Assembly: GCF_014127485.1 (NCBI RefSeq)
Contig: NZ_CP059903.1
Coordinates: forward strand, 1,674,001-1,738,000
Direction of reading: 5' to 3'
DNA: 64,000 nucleotides
DNA from: Nocardioides dongkuii
Lineage (GTDB): Bacteria > Actinomycetota > Actinomycetes > Propionibacteriales > Nocardioidaceae
The notes beneath the pieces are model-generated. The model was not told the origin of the DNA, ran no database searches, and worked only from the letters and a program-made list of their open reading frames with translations. The translations under genes were made by a program, and so were the position numbers. Positions 16,548 through 25,134 of the stretch are shown here, one piece after another (the first letter of the stretch is position 1; each line of letters opens with the position of its first letter).

Positions 16548-17369
16548 TCAGAGGAGGGCGGGCAGGGCCCGGGTGGCGGTGTAGGCGGCGACGGCCAGCA
16601 CCAGCACGGTGAACGCGACGGCGAGGCGCCGCGTGTCGACGCGGTCGGCGAGCCGGGTGCCGACGACGGCCGCCAGCGCCGAGGCGAGCGTGAGGACCAC
16701 GACGACGCCCCAGTCGGGTGCCGAGCCGACCCCGGCGCGCGTCACGAGGGCAGCGGCGCTGGTGATCGTGATGACCACGAGCGAGGTGCCGGCGGCGTAC
16801 GGCAGGGGGAGCGCGAGCGCGACCAGCAGCGCCGGTACGACGAGGAACCCGCCGCCGACGCCGAGGAAGCCGGTGAGCAGGCCGACGAGCGTGGCGGTGA
16901 CGAGCACCTTGAGCGCGCGCGGGCACGCGCAGGCGAAGGTCGGGCTGAAGGTGAGGATCGGGTCGTCCAGGGCGGGCCGCGCGGCGTGGGTCGGGCGGGT
17001 GCCACGGTCGCGCAGCAGCCGCCCGGCCATGAGCGCGCCGACGAGCAGCATCAGCGCGGCGAAGGCGGCCAGCAGGACCTCCTCGTCGACGCGGGCCGAG
17101 GCCTTGGCACCGAGGACCGCGCCGCCGATGGCGACGAGCCCGAACGTCGCGCCCCGGGCCAGCAGCACGTTCCCGGCCCGGCGGGCGGCGACCGCGCCGA
17201 TCAGCGAGGTCACCCCGACGACCACCAGCGAGCCGGTCGTCGCCTGGGCCGGCGACTGGTCGAGGAGGTAGACCAGGACGGGCACGGCGAGGATGGAGCC
17301 ACCGCCGCCCAGCGCGCCCAGGCTGAGCCCGATGAGCACGCCGGCGACGACCGCGAGCGCGAGGGTCAC
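16548..17369 (-). CDS. TauE/SafE-family sulfite or sulfur-anion exporter
   Basis: 273 residues with about eight hydrophobic helices in two related halves, each opening with a Gly-rich signature: GLSLGALGGGGSILAVP in the first and LTGFLGVGGGFLVVPALL in the second. This double motif defines TauE/SafE permeases. The GTG start overlaps the stop of the persulfide dioxygenase gene (GTGA), so it is the third gene of the operon. In CstR-controlled operons the exporter removes sulfite or thiosulfate made by the dioxygenase/rhodanese, and the same task is likely here. Confidence 0.9.
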   Translation of the reverse strand: MTLALAVVAGVLIGLSLGALGGGGSILAVPVLVYLLDQSPAQATTGSLVVVGVTSLIGAVAARRAGNVLLARGATFGLVAIGGAVLGAKASARVDEEVLLAAFAALMLLVGALMAGRLLRDRGTRPTHAARPALDDPILTFSPTFACACPRALKVLVTATLVGLLTGFLGVGGGFLVVPALLVALALPLPYAAGTSLVVITITSAAALVTRAGVGSAPDWGVVVVLTLASALAAVVGTRLADRVDTRRLAVAFTVLVLAVAAYTATRALPALL

Positions 17370-18739
17370 GCGGGCGGCCCGACGAGGTCCAGCCCGGCGG
17401 TCGCGGCGTGGTCGAAGGCGTCGTCGACCGCGACCGGCGTACGGCCGCGGGCGTCGATCATGGAGGCGGCGATCGACGCGCGGTAGCCACCGGCGCAGTG
17501 CACCCAGACCTCGCCGGCCGGGACCTCGCCGAGCCGGCTCCACAGCTCGTGGAGGGGGATGTTGACGGACCCCCGGATGGCGCCGGCGGCGTGCTCGTCG
17601 GCCCGGCGTACGTCGAGGACCACCACGTCGCGGTGGTGGCGTACCTGGGCGAGGTCGGCGAAGGTCGCGGTCGCGAAGCTCGCCGGCTCGCCGGTCACCC
17701 AGTCGGCCGGGGTGCCCGTGGCGTGGGCGGCCGGCCGGTCGATCCCGATGCGGACCAGCTCGCGCTGCGCCGCGGCGACGTCCTCGGCGGTCTCGCCCAG
17801 GAGCGTGATCGCGGTGCCCCAGGGGATCAGCCACCCGACGTACGTCGCGAGGGCGCCGTCGAGCCCGACGTTGAGCGTGCCCGGGGCGTGGCCGGCCGCG
17901 AAGGCCGTGCGGTGGCGCAGGTCGACGACCCACTCGCCGGCCTCGATGCGGCGGCGCAGCTCCGCGGCGTCGGCCCGCGCCGGTGCGCTCAGGTCGGGTG
18001 CGGCCGGTCCGGCGGCGTTGGTCGGCGCCATGTGGGCGTAGTAGGCGGGCCAGGCGCCGAGCCCGGCGAGCAGCTCGCGGACGTAGGTCTCCTCGTCCTG
18101 GGTGAGGACCGGGTTGCTGTGCTTCTCGCGGCCGATCGTCGAGGAGGTGGCGTCGGCCTGGGTCGCGGAGCAGAACGAGCCGAACCCGTGGGTGGGGAAG
18201 ACCTCGGCCTCGTCGGGCAGCAGCGCGGCCAGCCGGTGCGCCGAGGCGTGCTGGTGGCGGACGAGGGCGTCGGTGTGGTCCTCGCCGAGCAGGTCGGGGC
18301 GGCCGGTGGCGCCGTACAGCAGCGAGCCGCCGGAGAAGACGCCCACGTCGGTGCCGGTCGCGGTGTCGCGCAGCGCGTAGGAGAGGTGGGTGAAGGTGTG
18401 TCCGGGGGTCGCCAGCGCGGTCACCTGCATGCGCGTGCCGACCAGGACCTGCTCGCCGTCGGCGACGGGCGTGCGGTCGAAGGAGACAGCGTCGGCGCCA
18501 TTGACGACGTACGCCGCGCCGGTGGCGGCGGCCAGGGCGAAGCCGCCGGTCACGTAGTCGTTGTGGAGGTGGGTCTCGAGGACGTGGGTGAGCCGGACGC
18601 CGTGCTCGGTGAGGAGCGCGAGCACGCGGTCGATGTCGCGCTGCGGGTCGACGACGAAGGCGACCTCGCCGTCGTGCACGAGGTAGCTGCGGTCGCCCAG
18701 GGTCGGCGTCTCGATCGGGACCACGGCAAGGTCGCTCAT
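17366..18739 (-). CDS. Persulfide dioxygenase-rhodanese fusion (CstB-like)
   Basis: 457 residues in three parts. Residues 1-240 are a metallo-beta-lactamase domain with HVLETHLHNDYVTGG (HxHxxxxxG) and a second metal-ligand set around TPGHTFTHLSY. The next about 100 residues form an inactive rhodanese-like domain without catalytic Cys (VDLRHRTAFAAGHAPGT). The C-terminal rhodanese has the active Cys in WVHCAGGYRAS. The same order and length are known for CstB of Staphylococcus, which oxidises low-molecular-weight persulfides and makes thiosulfate. The start ATG overlaps the rhodanese stop by 4 bases. Fe(II) dependence and product are inferred from the family. Confidence 0.92.
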   Translation of the reverse strand: MSDLAVVPIETPTLGDRSYLVHDGEVAFVVDPQRDIDRVLALLTEHGVRLTHVLETHLHNDYVTGGFALAAATGAAYVVNGADAVSFDRTPVADGEQVLVGTRMQVTALATPGHTFTHLSYALRDTATGTDVGVFSGGSLLYGATGRPDLLGEDHTDALVRHQHASAHRLAALLPDEAEVFPTHGFGSFCSATQADATSSTIGREKHSNPVLTQDEETYVRELLAGLGAWPAYYAHMAPTNAAGPAAPDLSAPARADAAELRRRIEAGEWVVDLRHRTAFAAGHAPGTLNVGLDGALATYVGWLIPWGTAITLLGETAEDVAAAQRELVRIGIDRPAAHATGTPADWVTGEPASFATATFADLAQVRHHRDVVVLDVRRADEHAAGAIRGSVNIPLHELWSRLGEVPAGEVWVHCAGGYRASIAASMIDARGRTPVAVDDAFDHAATAGLDLVGPPA

Positions 18740-19062
18740 CGGGGTGCTCCCGTCTCGGGGCCGCGGACCACGGGACGGCCGGCGCGGACCCAGGCGGCGG
18801 TGCCGCCGACGACGTTGACGGCGTCGAAGCCCTGGGCGGTGAGCACGTCGGTCATCGCCGCGCTGCGGTTGCCCGAGGCGCAGACGACGTGGACGGGGGA
18901 GGACCGGTCGAGCTCGTCGAGCCGGGCGGTCAGCTGTCCCATGGGGATGCTGACGGCCCCGGGGACGTGGGCGTCGACGTACTCCCTGGTCTCCCGGACG
19001 TCGACGAGCGTCGCGCCCTGCTCGAGGGCGGTGGCGAGCTGGTCGATGTCGATCTCAGGCAT
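18736..19062 (-). CDS. Single-domain rhodanese sulfurtransferase
   Basis: 108 residues forming one rhodanese domain: VDVRETREYVDAHVPGAVSIP and the active-site loop VCASGNRSAAM with catalytic Cys. It would shuttle sulfane sulfur as a Cys persulfide between donors and the dioxygenase encoded next. ATG start; first gene of the operon, transcribed away from the CstR-like regulator. The operator region with two C5/G5 palindromes lies 40-95 bases upstream of the start. Confidence 0.92.
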   Translation of the reverse strand: MPEIDIDQLATALEQGATLVDVRETREYVDAHVPGAVSIPMGQLTARLDELDRSSPVHVVCASGNRSAAMTDVLTAQGFDAVNVVGGTAAWVRAGRPVVRGPETGAPR

Positions 19063-19104
19063 CTGCGGGTGTCCTTCCGGGCCTCGTCGGCCAGTCTCGG
19101 TCCT

Positions 19105-19122
19105 ATCCCCCTGGGGGGTTAT
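19105..19122. promoter_or_regulatory. CsoR/CstR-type operator 1
   Basis: ATCCCCCTGGGGGGTTAT, a C5-T-G6 near-palindrome of the shape bound by CsoR-family repressors (GC-rich arms flanked by AT). It lies on the rhodanese-operon side of the divergent promoter region, about 43 bases from that start codon. Assignment to the adjacent CstR-like protein is inferred from position. Confidence 0.8.
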
Positions 19123-19138
19123 GTTTGGACGCTAACAG

Positions 19139-19154
19139 AACCCCCCAGGGGGTT
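19139..19154. promoter_or_regulatory. CsoR/CstR-type operator 2
   Basis: AACCCCCCAGGGGGTT, a near-perfect 16-bp palindrome, 16 bases from operator 1 and in inverse sense to it. It sits on the regulator side of the region, so the pair could control both divergent transcripts. The sequence TTGTAC follows directly and may contribute to a promoter. Confidence 0.8.
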
Positions 19155-19214
19155 GTACAGTTGGCGGCACGGAGCCCGGAGCGGGCACCACCGGACCGAC
19201 GGAAGGCAAGGACC

Positions 19215-19304
19215 ATGGCGGACGACACGCTCGCGATCACCGCGGGGCGCCCCTACGAGGAGACGGTGGCTGCCGTGCGGTCGACCCGGGGGGAGCAGGC
19301 CTGA
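19215..19304 (+). CDS. 29-residue leader ORF resembling a truncated DUF302 N terminus
   Basis: An ATG with AAGGACC upstream opens a 29-codon frame ending in a TGATG junction with the CstR-like gene, so the regulator would be translationally coupled to it. The peptide contains ITAGRPYEETVAAVR, which resembles the first strand and helix of DUF302 proteins (xxxPYEETVxxVRxAL), a family often encoded beside rhodaneses and CsoR-type regulators. The rest of a DUF302 domain (about 100 residues) is missing. It may be a deletion remnant kept as a coupling leader, or a fortuitous frame. Confidence 0.55.
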   Translation: MADDTLAITAGRPYEETVAAVRSTRGEQA

Positions 19305-19573
19305 TGGACCTCGACCCCACCGACATCAAGCCGATCATCACCCGGATGAAGCGCGCCAACGGCCACCTGGCCAGCGTGATCCGGATGATGGAGGAGGGGT
19401 CCTCCTGCGAGGACGTCCTCACCCAGCTGGCCGCCGTCAACAAGGCGCTCTCGCGCGCCGGCTACGCCATCGTCGCGACCGGTCTCCAGACCTGCCTCGC
19501 CGACGCCGACTCCGGCGGCCTCGACGGCGTCGACGTCAAGAAGATGGAGAAGCTGTTCCTGGCCCTGGCCTGA
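19304..19573 (+). CDS. CsoR-family regulator of the CstR (persulfide-sensing) type
   Basis: 89 residues, all-helical DUF156 fold: RMKRANGHLASVIRMMEEG, then SSCEDVLTQLAAVNKAL and VATGLQTCLAD. The two conserved cysteines of the family are present. The copper-binding histidine of CsoR, four residues before the second Cys, is replaced by Gly, so it cannot form the CsoR copper site; a Cys pair without that His is the hallmark of CstR, which senses persulfide by forming an interprotein di- or trisulfide. It faces a rhodanese / persulfide dioxygenase / TauE operon across two matching operators, which strongly supports this role. Confidence 0.9.
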   Translation: MDLDPTDIKPIITRMKRANGHLASVIRMMEEGSSCEDVLTQLAAVNKALSRAGYAIVATGLQTCLADADSGGLDGVDVKKMEKLFLALA

Positions 19574-19600
19574 GCCCTGAGCGGCGTTGTCCCCGGGATC

Positions 19601-19666
19601 GGGGTAGTCCGACACACTCGTGTCGTTCTCGGGCGTCAGAACAGCACGGGTGTGTCGGACTATCCC
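19601..19666. repeat. Long imperfect palindrome, REP-like unit 1
   Basis: Arms GGGGTAGTCCGACACAC and GTGTGTCGGACTATCCC pair over 17 bases with one G/T wobble, around a 32-base interior that has its own short GTTCT/AGAAC stem. It shares the outer TAGTCCGnCAC core with the next palindrome 17 bases away. It could end transcription of the CstR gene, but the pairing of two related units suggests a repeat element. Confidence 0.75.
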
Positions 19667-19682
19667 GCCCATGGGTTGCCGA

Positions 19683-19746
19683 GGTAGTCCGGCACGTTTC
19701 GGTCGGGTACGGCGGCCGTCGGCAACCGGAACGTGCCGGACTATCC
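19683..19746. repeat. Long imperfect palindrome, REP-like unit 2
   Basis: The left arm begins GGTAGTCCGGCACGTT and the right arm ends AACGTGCCGGACTATCC; about 19 of 21 positions pair, around a GC-rich loop. Same GGnTAGTCCGnCAC outline as unit 1 but a different inner sequence, so the two were not made by a recent perfect duplication. Confidence 0.75.
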
Positions 19747-19792
19747 CCCGAGAGCCGTCCGAGGCAGAGTCAGGCGGCGGCGTGGGGTGACG

Positions 19793-20017
19793 TCAATCCT
19801 GTCCGCGGGACGCACGGCGCAGCAGGGGCGACATGCTCGGGGCGCCTCGGGCGAGGGACTCGTGGTTGCCGTACGGGTCCCGGGGACAGATGTCGTAGGT
19901 GTGAGCGGCGTCGGGGTCGAACCAGCCCACGTCCTCGCCGTACACCAGGCGCTCCGCACAGTGGCGGCAGCTGGCGTGACGGGGGCGGCCGCGGAGGGCG
20001 CGACGAAGTGGCTTCAC
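19793..20017 (-). CDS. Small Cys/His-containing hypothetical protein
   Basis: 74 residues from a GTG start; the ribosome site is weak (CCGGGG). After a basic N terminus comes a compact motif ASCRHCAERLVYGEDVGWFD, then TYDICPRDPYGNHE. CxxC plus Cys and His would suit a single zinc site, as in tiny treble-clef or zinc-ribbon proteins. The conserved look of this core argues for a real gene, but it was not matched to a named family. It stands alone between the palindromes and the arc operon terminator. Confidence 0.5.
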   Translation of the reverse strand: MKPLRRALRGRPRHASCRHCAERLVYGEDVGWFDPDAAHTYDICPRDPYGNHESLARGAPSMSPLLRRASRGQD

Positions 20018-20144
20018 CCCGGCAACGGTGGCCTCGGTCCGCTGCCGGCACGAGTTGCTTTGGCCTGCTCGGCAGGGGGCACTTCGTCATGCTCCGTGGG
20101 GTCGGCTCGCCCCTCCCGGTCCTCACCGCCGTCGCGACAGCCCG

Positions 20145-20177
20145 AGGCGCCCGCCCCGGTGCACGGGGCGGGCGCCT
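20145..20177. terminator. Terminator of the arc operon
   Basis: A perfect 13-bp stem, AGGCGCCCGCCCC pairing with GGGGCGGGCGCCT around a 7-base loop, 15 bases beyond the carbamate kinase stop. Confidence 0.85.
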
Positions 20178-20191
20178 GGTGGTCGGACGGC

Positions 20192-21166
20192 TCAGGAGAC
20201 CGCGACCCGCACCGTGTCCGGGTTGCTGGGACCGACGCTGGGCAGTCCGTGGAAGGACCCGCTGGGGGTGACCACCGTGCCCGCCTCCCCGCGCAGGATC
20301 GCGGGCGCGTCCTCCAGCCGGCCGATGGCCGCGATCCCTCCGGTGAGCTCGACGAAGCGGCAGACCGCCTCGACCTTGGGCCCCATCGACCCGGCCGCGA
20401 AGTCCAGGGCGCGCAGGCTTCCGGGGGTCGCCTGCCGCACCGGCTGCTGGTCCGGCGTGCCGAAGTCGCGCATCACGCTGGGGACGTCGGTGAGGACCAG
20501 GAGGACGTCCGCGTCGAGAGCCTCGGCGAGGACCGAGCTGGTGAGGTCCTTGTCGACGACCGCCTCGACCCCGCTCAGCTCACCGCGCTCGTTGCGGATC
20601 ACCGGCACCCCGCCTCCGCCGGCGCAGACCACGATGGCTCCGCTCTGCAGCAGCAGCCGGATCAGCCGGGTCTCGATCACCCGGTGCGGGCGGGGGGAGC
20701 CCACGACCCGGCGCCAGCCCGTGCCGTCCGGCTTGACGGTCCAGCCCCGCTCGGTGGCGAGCCGGTGCGCCTCCTCCTCCGTGTACATCTCGCCGACGAA
20801 CTTCGTCGGGTCGGCGAACGCGGGGTCGGCCGCGGCGACCAGGGTCTGGTTGATGATCGCGGCGACCTGCCGGCCCGGCAGCTCGTTCTCCATCGCCTGG
20901 AGCAGCCAGTAGCCGATCATCCCCTGGGTCTGCGCACCGAGCACGTCGAAGGGGTACGGCGTGGTCAGGCGCGGGTCCGAGGCGCTCTGGAGCGCGAGCA
21001 CGCCGACCTGCGGCCCGTTGCCGTGGGTGAGCACCAGCTCGTGGTCCGCGGCGAGCGGCGCGAGCGCGGCGACCGCCAGGCGCACGTTGCGCTCCTGCAC
21101 GTCGGCGTCCGGCTTCTGGCCGCGCTGCAGGAGTGCGTTGCCACCCAGGGTGGCGACGACGCGCAC
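20192..21166 (-). CDS. arcC: Carbamate kinase
   Basis: 324 residues, full length for the family. Makes ATP from carbamoyl phosphate and ADP, releasing carbamate (ammonia and CO2): the energy-yielding last step of the arginine deiminase pathway. Motifs: TLGGNALLQRG at the N terminus, LTHGNGPQVGVLALQ, CAGGGGVPVI and VDKDLTSSVLAEAL, all typical of amino-acid kinases of this subgroup. GTG start 1 base after the ornithine carbamoyltransferase stop; third gene of the arcA-arcB-arcC operon. Confidence 0.96.
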   Translation of the reverse strand: MRVVATLGGNALLQRGQKPDADVQERNVRLAVAALAPLAADHELVLTHGNGPQVGVLALQSASDPRLTTPYPFDVLGAQTQGMIGYWLLQAMENELPGRQVAAIINQTLVAAADPAFADPTKFVGEMYTEEEAHRLATERGWTVKPDGTGWRRVVGSPRPHRVIETRLIRLLLQSGAIVVCAGGGGVPVIRNERGELSGVEAVVDKDLTSSVLAEALDADVLLVLTDVPSVMRDFGTPDQQPVRQATPGSLRALDFAAGSMGPKVEAVCRFVELTGGIAAIGRLEDAPAILRGEAGTVVTPSGSFHGLPSVGPSNPDTVRVAVS

Positions 21167-21167
21167 G

Positions 21168-22169
21168 TCAGCCGCCCAGCGTGGCCACGAGCACGGCCTT
21201 GATCGTGTGCATCCGGTTCTCCGCCTGGTCGAAGACGATCGAGCTGCCCGACTCGAACACCTCGTCCGTGACCTCCAGGGCGTCCATCCCCGTCTCCTGG
21301 TAGAGCTCCTCGCCCACCTTGGTGTGGCGGTCGTGGAAGCCCGGCAGGCAGTGCATGAACTTGACCTTCGGGTTGCCGGTCGCCTTCAGCACGCCCATGT
21401 TGACCTGGTAGGCCTTGAGCAGCTGGATGCGCTCGGCCCACAGCTCCTTGGGCTCGCCCATCGAGACCCACACGTCGGTGTAGAGGAAGTCCACGCCGGC
21501 GACGCCGGCGTTGACGTCCTCGGTGTGGGTGATCCGGGCCCCGGTCTCGTCCGCGATCCGGCGGGCCTCGTCGATGATCCCGGTCTCGTTCCACAGCGTC
21601 TCCGGCGCGACGATCCGCACGTCCATGCCCATCATGGCGCCGGTGACGAGCAGGGAGTTGCCCATGTTGTTGCGGGCGTCGCCGAGGTAGGCGAAGGAGA
21701 TCTCCTCGTCGTGCTTGCCGCTGTGCTCGCGCATGGTGAGCATGTCGCACAGCATCTGGGTCGGGTGCCAGTCGTCGGTCAGCCCGTTCCAGACCGGGAC
21801 CCCGGCGTACGCCGCCAGGGTCTCGACGTTGTGCTGGGCGGCTCCGCGGTACTCGATGCCGTCGAACATCCGGCCGAGCACCCGCGCGGTGTCCTCCATC
21901 GACTCCTTGTGGCCGATCTGCGACCCGCTCGGGTCCAGGTAGGTCACCCGCGCCCCCTGGTCGAACGCGGCGACCTCGAACGCGCACCGGGTCCGGGTCG
22001 AGGTCTTCTCGAAGATCAGCGCGATGTTCTTGCGGTTCAGCCGCGGCTGCTCCGAGCCGGCGTACTTGGCCTGCTTGAGCTCGGCCGCCAGGTCGAGCAG
22101 GAACCGCCACTCCTTGGGGGTGAAGTCGAGCTCCCGGATGAAGCTGCGGTTCCTCAGGTTGAACGCCAT
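21168..22169 (-). CDS. arcB: Ornithine carbamoyltransferase, catabolic context
   Basis: 333 residues. Converts citrulline and phosphate to ornithine and carbamoyl phosphate in the arginine deiminase pathway. The carbamoyl-phosphate motif STRTR ([13 protein letters not shown]), [11 protein letters not shown] and the ornithine site MHCLPGFHD are intact. A biosynthetic argF would normally lie in an arg cluster; the position between arcA and carbamate kinase marks this copy as catabolic. It starts 5 bases after the arcA stop with AAGGGAT-like spacing, and 1 base precedes arcC. Confidence 0.95.
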   Translation of the reverse strand: MAFNLRNRSFIRELDFTPKEWRFLLDLAAELKQAKYAGSEQPRLNRKNIALIFEKTSTRTRCAFEVAAFDQGARVTYLDPSGSQIGHKESMEDTARVLGRMFDGIEYRGAAQHNVETLAAYAGVPVWNGLTDDWHPTQMLCDMLTMREHSGKHDEEISFAYLGDARNNMGNSLLVTGAMMGMDVRIVAPETLWNETGIIDEARRIADETGARITHTEDVNAGVAGVDFLYTDVWVSMGEPKELWAERIQLLKAYQVNMGVLKATGNPKVKFMHCLPGFHDRHTKVGEELYQETGMDALEVTDEVFESGSSIVFDQAENRMHTIKAVLVATLGG

Positions 22170-22174
22170 GCTCC

Positions 22175-23398
22175 TCAGATCCCTTCTCGTTCGATGGGGC
22201 ACGACATGCAGCGCGGACCGCCGCGCCCGCGCCCGAGCTCGTTGCCCTTGATCGTGATGACCTCGACGCCCTTCTTGCGCAGGTAGGTGTTGGTGGTGAC
22301 GTTGCGCTCGTAGGCCACGACCACCCCGGGCCGGATGGCCAGGACGTTGCAGCCGTCGTCCCACTGCTCGCGCTCGGCCGCGTGCACGTCCTGCGTGGCG
22401 GTGAGGACGTTGATCGAGTCCAGGCCCAGGGACCGGGCGATCGCCTGGTGCATGTCCTCGGCCGGATGTGGGGTGACCTGCAGCTCGTGCTCGGCGTCGC
22501 CCGGCTCGATGGTGTACGACGGCAGCATCCCGAGGCCGACGTACTTGGTGAAGGTGTCCTCGTTGACCATCGTCATCACCGTGTCGAGGTGCATGAACGC
22601 CCGGCTGTGGGGCATCGACAGCGCCACGACCTTGGTCGCGCTCCCGGTCCGGAACAGCCGGCGGGCGAGCCGCTCGACGCCCTGCGGGGTGGTCCGCTCG
22701 CTCATCCCGACCAGGACCACGCCGCGGCCGAGGACGAGGATGTCGCCGCCCTCCGTCGTCGCCGTCCCGTTGACGGTGCCTTCGGCCCACACGTGGTACG
22801 ACGCGTCGGCGAAGAGCGGGTGCCAGCGGTAGATCGCCTCGTAGTGGATCGTCTCGCGGGCGCGGGCCCGCTTGCGCATGGCGTTGATGGAGACGCCGTC
22901 GAAGATCCACGCGGAGGTGTCGCGGGTGAACAGGTGGTTGGGCAGCGGCGGGAGCAGCAGGTCGTCGAGGTCCATCGCGTGCACGACCAGCGACGGGGGC
23001 TCCTCGACCCGCTCCAGCAGCTCGCGCTTGGTCATGCCGCCGATCAGGTAGGTCGTCAGCTCGGTGTCCTCCATCGCGCCGAAGGCGCGGTGCAGGCTCT
23101 CCAGCGCGACCGGGCCGTAGACGAGCTCGTTCAGGGACTGCTCCAGGATGAACTTCCTCGCCTCGGGGACCGCGAGGGTCTCGCTGAGGAGCTGGTTCAG
23201 CAGGTGCACCTTCACGCCCTGCTCGCGCAGCGCCTCGGCGAACGCGTCGTGCTCGAGCTTCGCGTGCTTGACCCACAGGACGTCGTCGAAGAGGTACTCG
23301 TCGTGGTTGCTTGGCGTGAGCCGCTTCAGCTCCAGGTCCGGACGGTGGAGGATCACCTGCTTCAGACGGCCGACCTCAGAGTCCACGTGCAGGGTCAT
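22175..23398 (-). CDS. arcA: Arginine deiminase
   Basis: 407 residues, the usual length. Hydrolyses arginine to citrulline and ammonia. The C-terminal nucleophile Cys is in [13 protein letters not shown]; the guanidinium-binding acids and His are in [21 protein letters not shown] and [15 protein letters not shown] start with GAGAGGA 6-7 bases upstream. First gene of arcABC, divergent from an ArcD-type antiporter with 165 bases between them. Ammonia release would also buffer acid. Placement next to DevR/DosR and universal-stress genes suggests induction under low oxygen; that is inference. Confidence 0.96.
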   Translation of the reverse strand: MTLHVDSEVGRLKQVILHRPDLELKRLTPSNHDEYLFDDVLWVKHAKLEHDAFAEALREQGVKVHLLNQLLSETLAVPEARKFILEQSLNELVYGPVALESLHRAFGAMEDTELTTYLIGGMTKRELLERVEEPPSLVVHAMDLDDLLLPPLPNHLFTRDTSAWIFDGVSINAMRKRARARETIHYEAIYRWHPLFADASYHVWAEGTVNGTATTEGGDILVLGRGVVLVGMSERTTPQGVERLARRLFRTGSATKVVALSMPHSRAFMHLDTVMTMVNEDTFTKYVGLGMLPSYTIEPGDAEHELQVTPHPAEDMHQAIARSLGLDSINVLTATQDVHAAEREQWDDGCNVLAIRPGVVVAYERNVTTNTYLRKKGVEVITIKGNELGRGRGGPRCMSCPIEREGI

Positions 23399-23563
23399 AT
23401 CCGGTTCCTCTCGCTTGTCGTCATGCCTCACAGTGCGCCCCGCACCGCCCCCGCTGGAGGGGCCGAAAGTCATAGGCCCGAGTGTCAACCGGCAGGTCCA
23501 GGGGGGAGCGGGACCGGGGTTTCGTGGAGGCGCCCCACTCGTCGGACCGAGCAGAGGAACCCC
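23399..23563. promoter_or_regulatory. Divergent arcA / arcD promoter region with weak DosR-like site
   Basis: The 165 bases between the two start codons hold a GGGCC ... GGCCC inverted repeat (23460-23479) enclosing GAAAGTCAT. Aligned to the 14-base DosR core, GGGCCGAAAGTCAT matches about 10 positions. No clear FNR, ArgR or CRP site is seen. A shared operator would switch the enzymes and their transporter together. Confidence 0.35.
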
Positions 23564-25093
23564 ATGGCCAGACACGCGGCACCTTCATCCGACGCGCCCC
23601 CGACGGAGCCGGAGAAGTCCCGGGAGTTCAGGTTCCCCAGCGCGTTCACGGTGTTGTTCGTCGTGACCATCGCGGTCTGGCTGCTGGCCTTCGTCGTCCC
23701 CACGGGCAGCTACGAGGACAACCCCGACACCGGCGCCCCCATCCCGGGCAGCTACGCCCGGACCGAGGACCCGCTGTCCTTCACCGACCGCCTGATGCAG
23801 CTCTTCCTGGCGCCCGTCAACGGCCTGTACGGCGTGATGAACGACGAGGGCTTCATCGGGCCGTACGAAGTCGGAGAGCTGTACGGCGCGGCGGGGGTCT
23901 TCCTGTTCGTGATCGCGATCGGCATCTTCATCACGATCTGCATGACCACCGGCGCGGTCGACAACGGGGTGGCCAGGATCGCCCAGCGGATGAGCACCCG
24001 CGGGCCGGTGCTGATCGCCGTCCTGATGGTGCTGTTCTCCATCGGCGGCACCACGGAGGGGATGGCGGAGGAGACCCTCGGCTTCTACGCCCTCGTCATC
24101 CCGCTGATCCTCGCCCTGGGCTACGACCGGCTCGTGGTCACCGGGGTCATCATGGTCGGGGCGGGGATCGGAGTCCTCGCCTCGACCGTGAACCCGTTCG
24201 CCACGGGCGTGGCGTCGGACTCCGCCGGGATCTCGATCGGCGACGGCATCGGCTTCCGGTTCCTCATGTACGTGCTCCTGGTGCCCGTCGGCATCTGGTA
24301 CGTGCTGCGGTACGCCCGCAAGGTGAAGGCAGACCCCAGTGCCTCCGGCACGACGCCGGCGGCCGGTGACGACGAGCTGCGCGCCCAGGGGCTCCGCGAG
24401 GAGGTCGTGCTGACCGGGCGGCAGAAGCTGGTCCTGTGGACGATCGGACTGACGTTCGCCTTCATGATCTTCGCCATCGTGCCGTGGGCGCAGGTCATCA
24501 GCGGGCCGAACGCGGAGAGCTACAGCTGGCAGCTGGACTGGTACTTCCCCGAGCTCGCCGCCCTGTTCATCGTCATGTCCATCCTCGTCGGCCTGATCGG
24601 GGGACTGGGGGAGAAGGGGCTCACCGACTCGCTGGTCCGCGGTGCCGGCGACTTCATCGGCGTCGGCCTGATCATCGTGCTGGCGCGTGGCGTCACCGTG
24701 ATCATGAACAACGCCGAGATCACCGGCACGATCCTGCACTCGATGGAGAACATCGTGAGCAACACCGACTCCGGGGTCTTCGGCGCGCTGATGTTCCTGA
24801 TCAACCTGCCCCTGGCGTTCCTGGTGCCCTCGTCCTCGGGGCACGCCGCCCTCGCGATGCCGATCCTCGCTCCGCTGGCCGACTTCGCCGGTGTCAGCCG
24901 GGCCATGGTCGTCACGGCCTACCAATCGGCGTCCGGGATCGTCAACCTGGTCACGCCGACGTCGGCGGTCGTCATGGGCGGCCTGGCGCTCGCCAAGGTC
25001 CGGTACGACCAGTACCTGCGCTTCGTGCTGCCCCTGGTCGGCATCCTCCTCGTCCTCACCACGGCGATGATCGCCATCGCCGCCTCCCTCTGA
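23564..25093 (+). CDS. YfcC/DcuC-family membrane antiporter, probable arginine-ornithine exchanger (ArcD-type)
   Basis: 509 residues with 11-13 predicted membrane helices: an N-terminal cytosolic Pro/Glu-rich segment, then [20 protein letters not shown], and the family-typical [22 protein letters not shown] and [20 protein letters not shown] motifs. The YfcC group supplies the ArcD of several arginine deiminase loci, exchanging arginine for ornithine without energy cost. Divergence from arcABC is the main support for the substrate. ATG start with AGAGGA. It overlaps or nearly abuts the universal-stress gene, so the two are likely cotranscribed. Confidence 0.88.
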   Translation: MARHAAPSSDAPPTEPEKSREFRFPSAFTVLFVVTIAVWLLAFVVPTGSYEDNPDTGAPIPGSYARTEDPLSFTDRLMQLFLAPVNGLYGVMNDEGFIGPYEVGELYGAAGVFLFVIAIGIFITICMTTGAVDNGVARIAQRMSTRGPVLIAVLMVLFSIGGTTEGMAEETLGFYALVIPLILALGYDRLVVTGVIMVGAGIGVLASTVNPFATGVASDSAGISIGDGIGFRFLMYVLLVPVGIWYVLRYARKVKADPSASGTTPAAGDDELRAQGLREEVVLTGRQKLVLWTIGLTFAFMIFAIVPWAQVISGPNAESYSWQLDWYFPELAALFIVMSILVGLIGGLGEKGLTDSLVRGAGDFIGVGLIIVLARGVTVIMNNAEITGTILHSMENIVSNTDSGVFGALMFLINLPLAFLVPSSSGHAALAMPILAPLADFAGVSRAMVVTAYQSASGIVNLVTPTSAVVMGGLALAKVRYDQYLRFVLPLVGILLVLTTAMIAIAASL

Positions 25094-25134
25094 TGCGAGA
25101 GCCCGCCGTGGATGAATCCGAGGAGGAGGACGAG

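Noticed and set aside
20145..20177. Possible operator of the arc operon
   Set aside because: It lies beyond the last gene (arcC), not before arcA, and has a simple long stem; a terminator is the better reading.
21168..23276. 702-codon frame that appears to join another protein to ornithine carbamoyltransferase
   Set aside because: The N-terminal portion is an Arg-rich shadow of arcA; the enzyme begins at the ATG at 22169.
22382..25093. 903-codon open frame reaching into the ArcD-like antiporter
   Set aside because: The first 394 codons are the antisense of arcA and the arc promoter; the antiporter starts at the ATG at 23564 with its own ribosome site.
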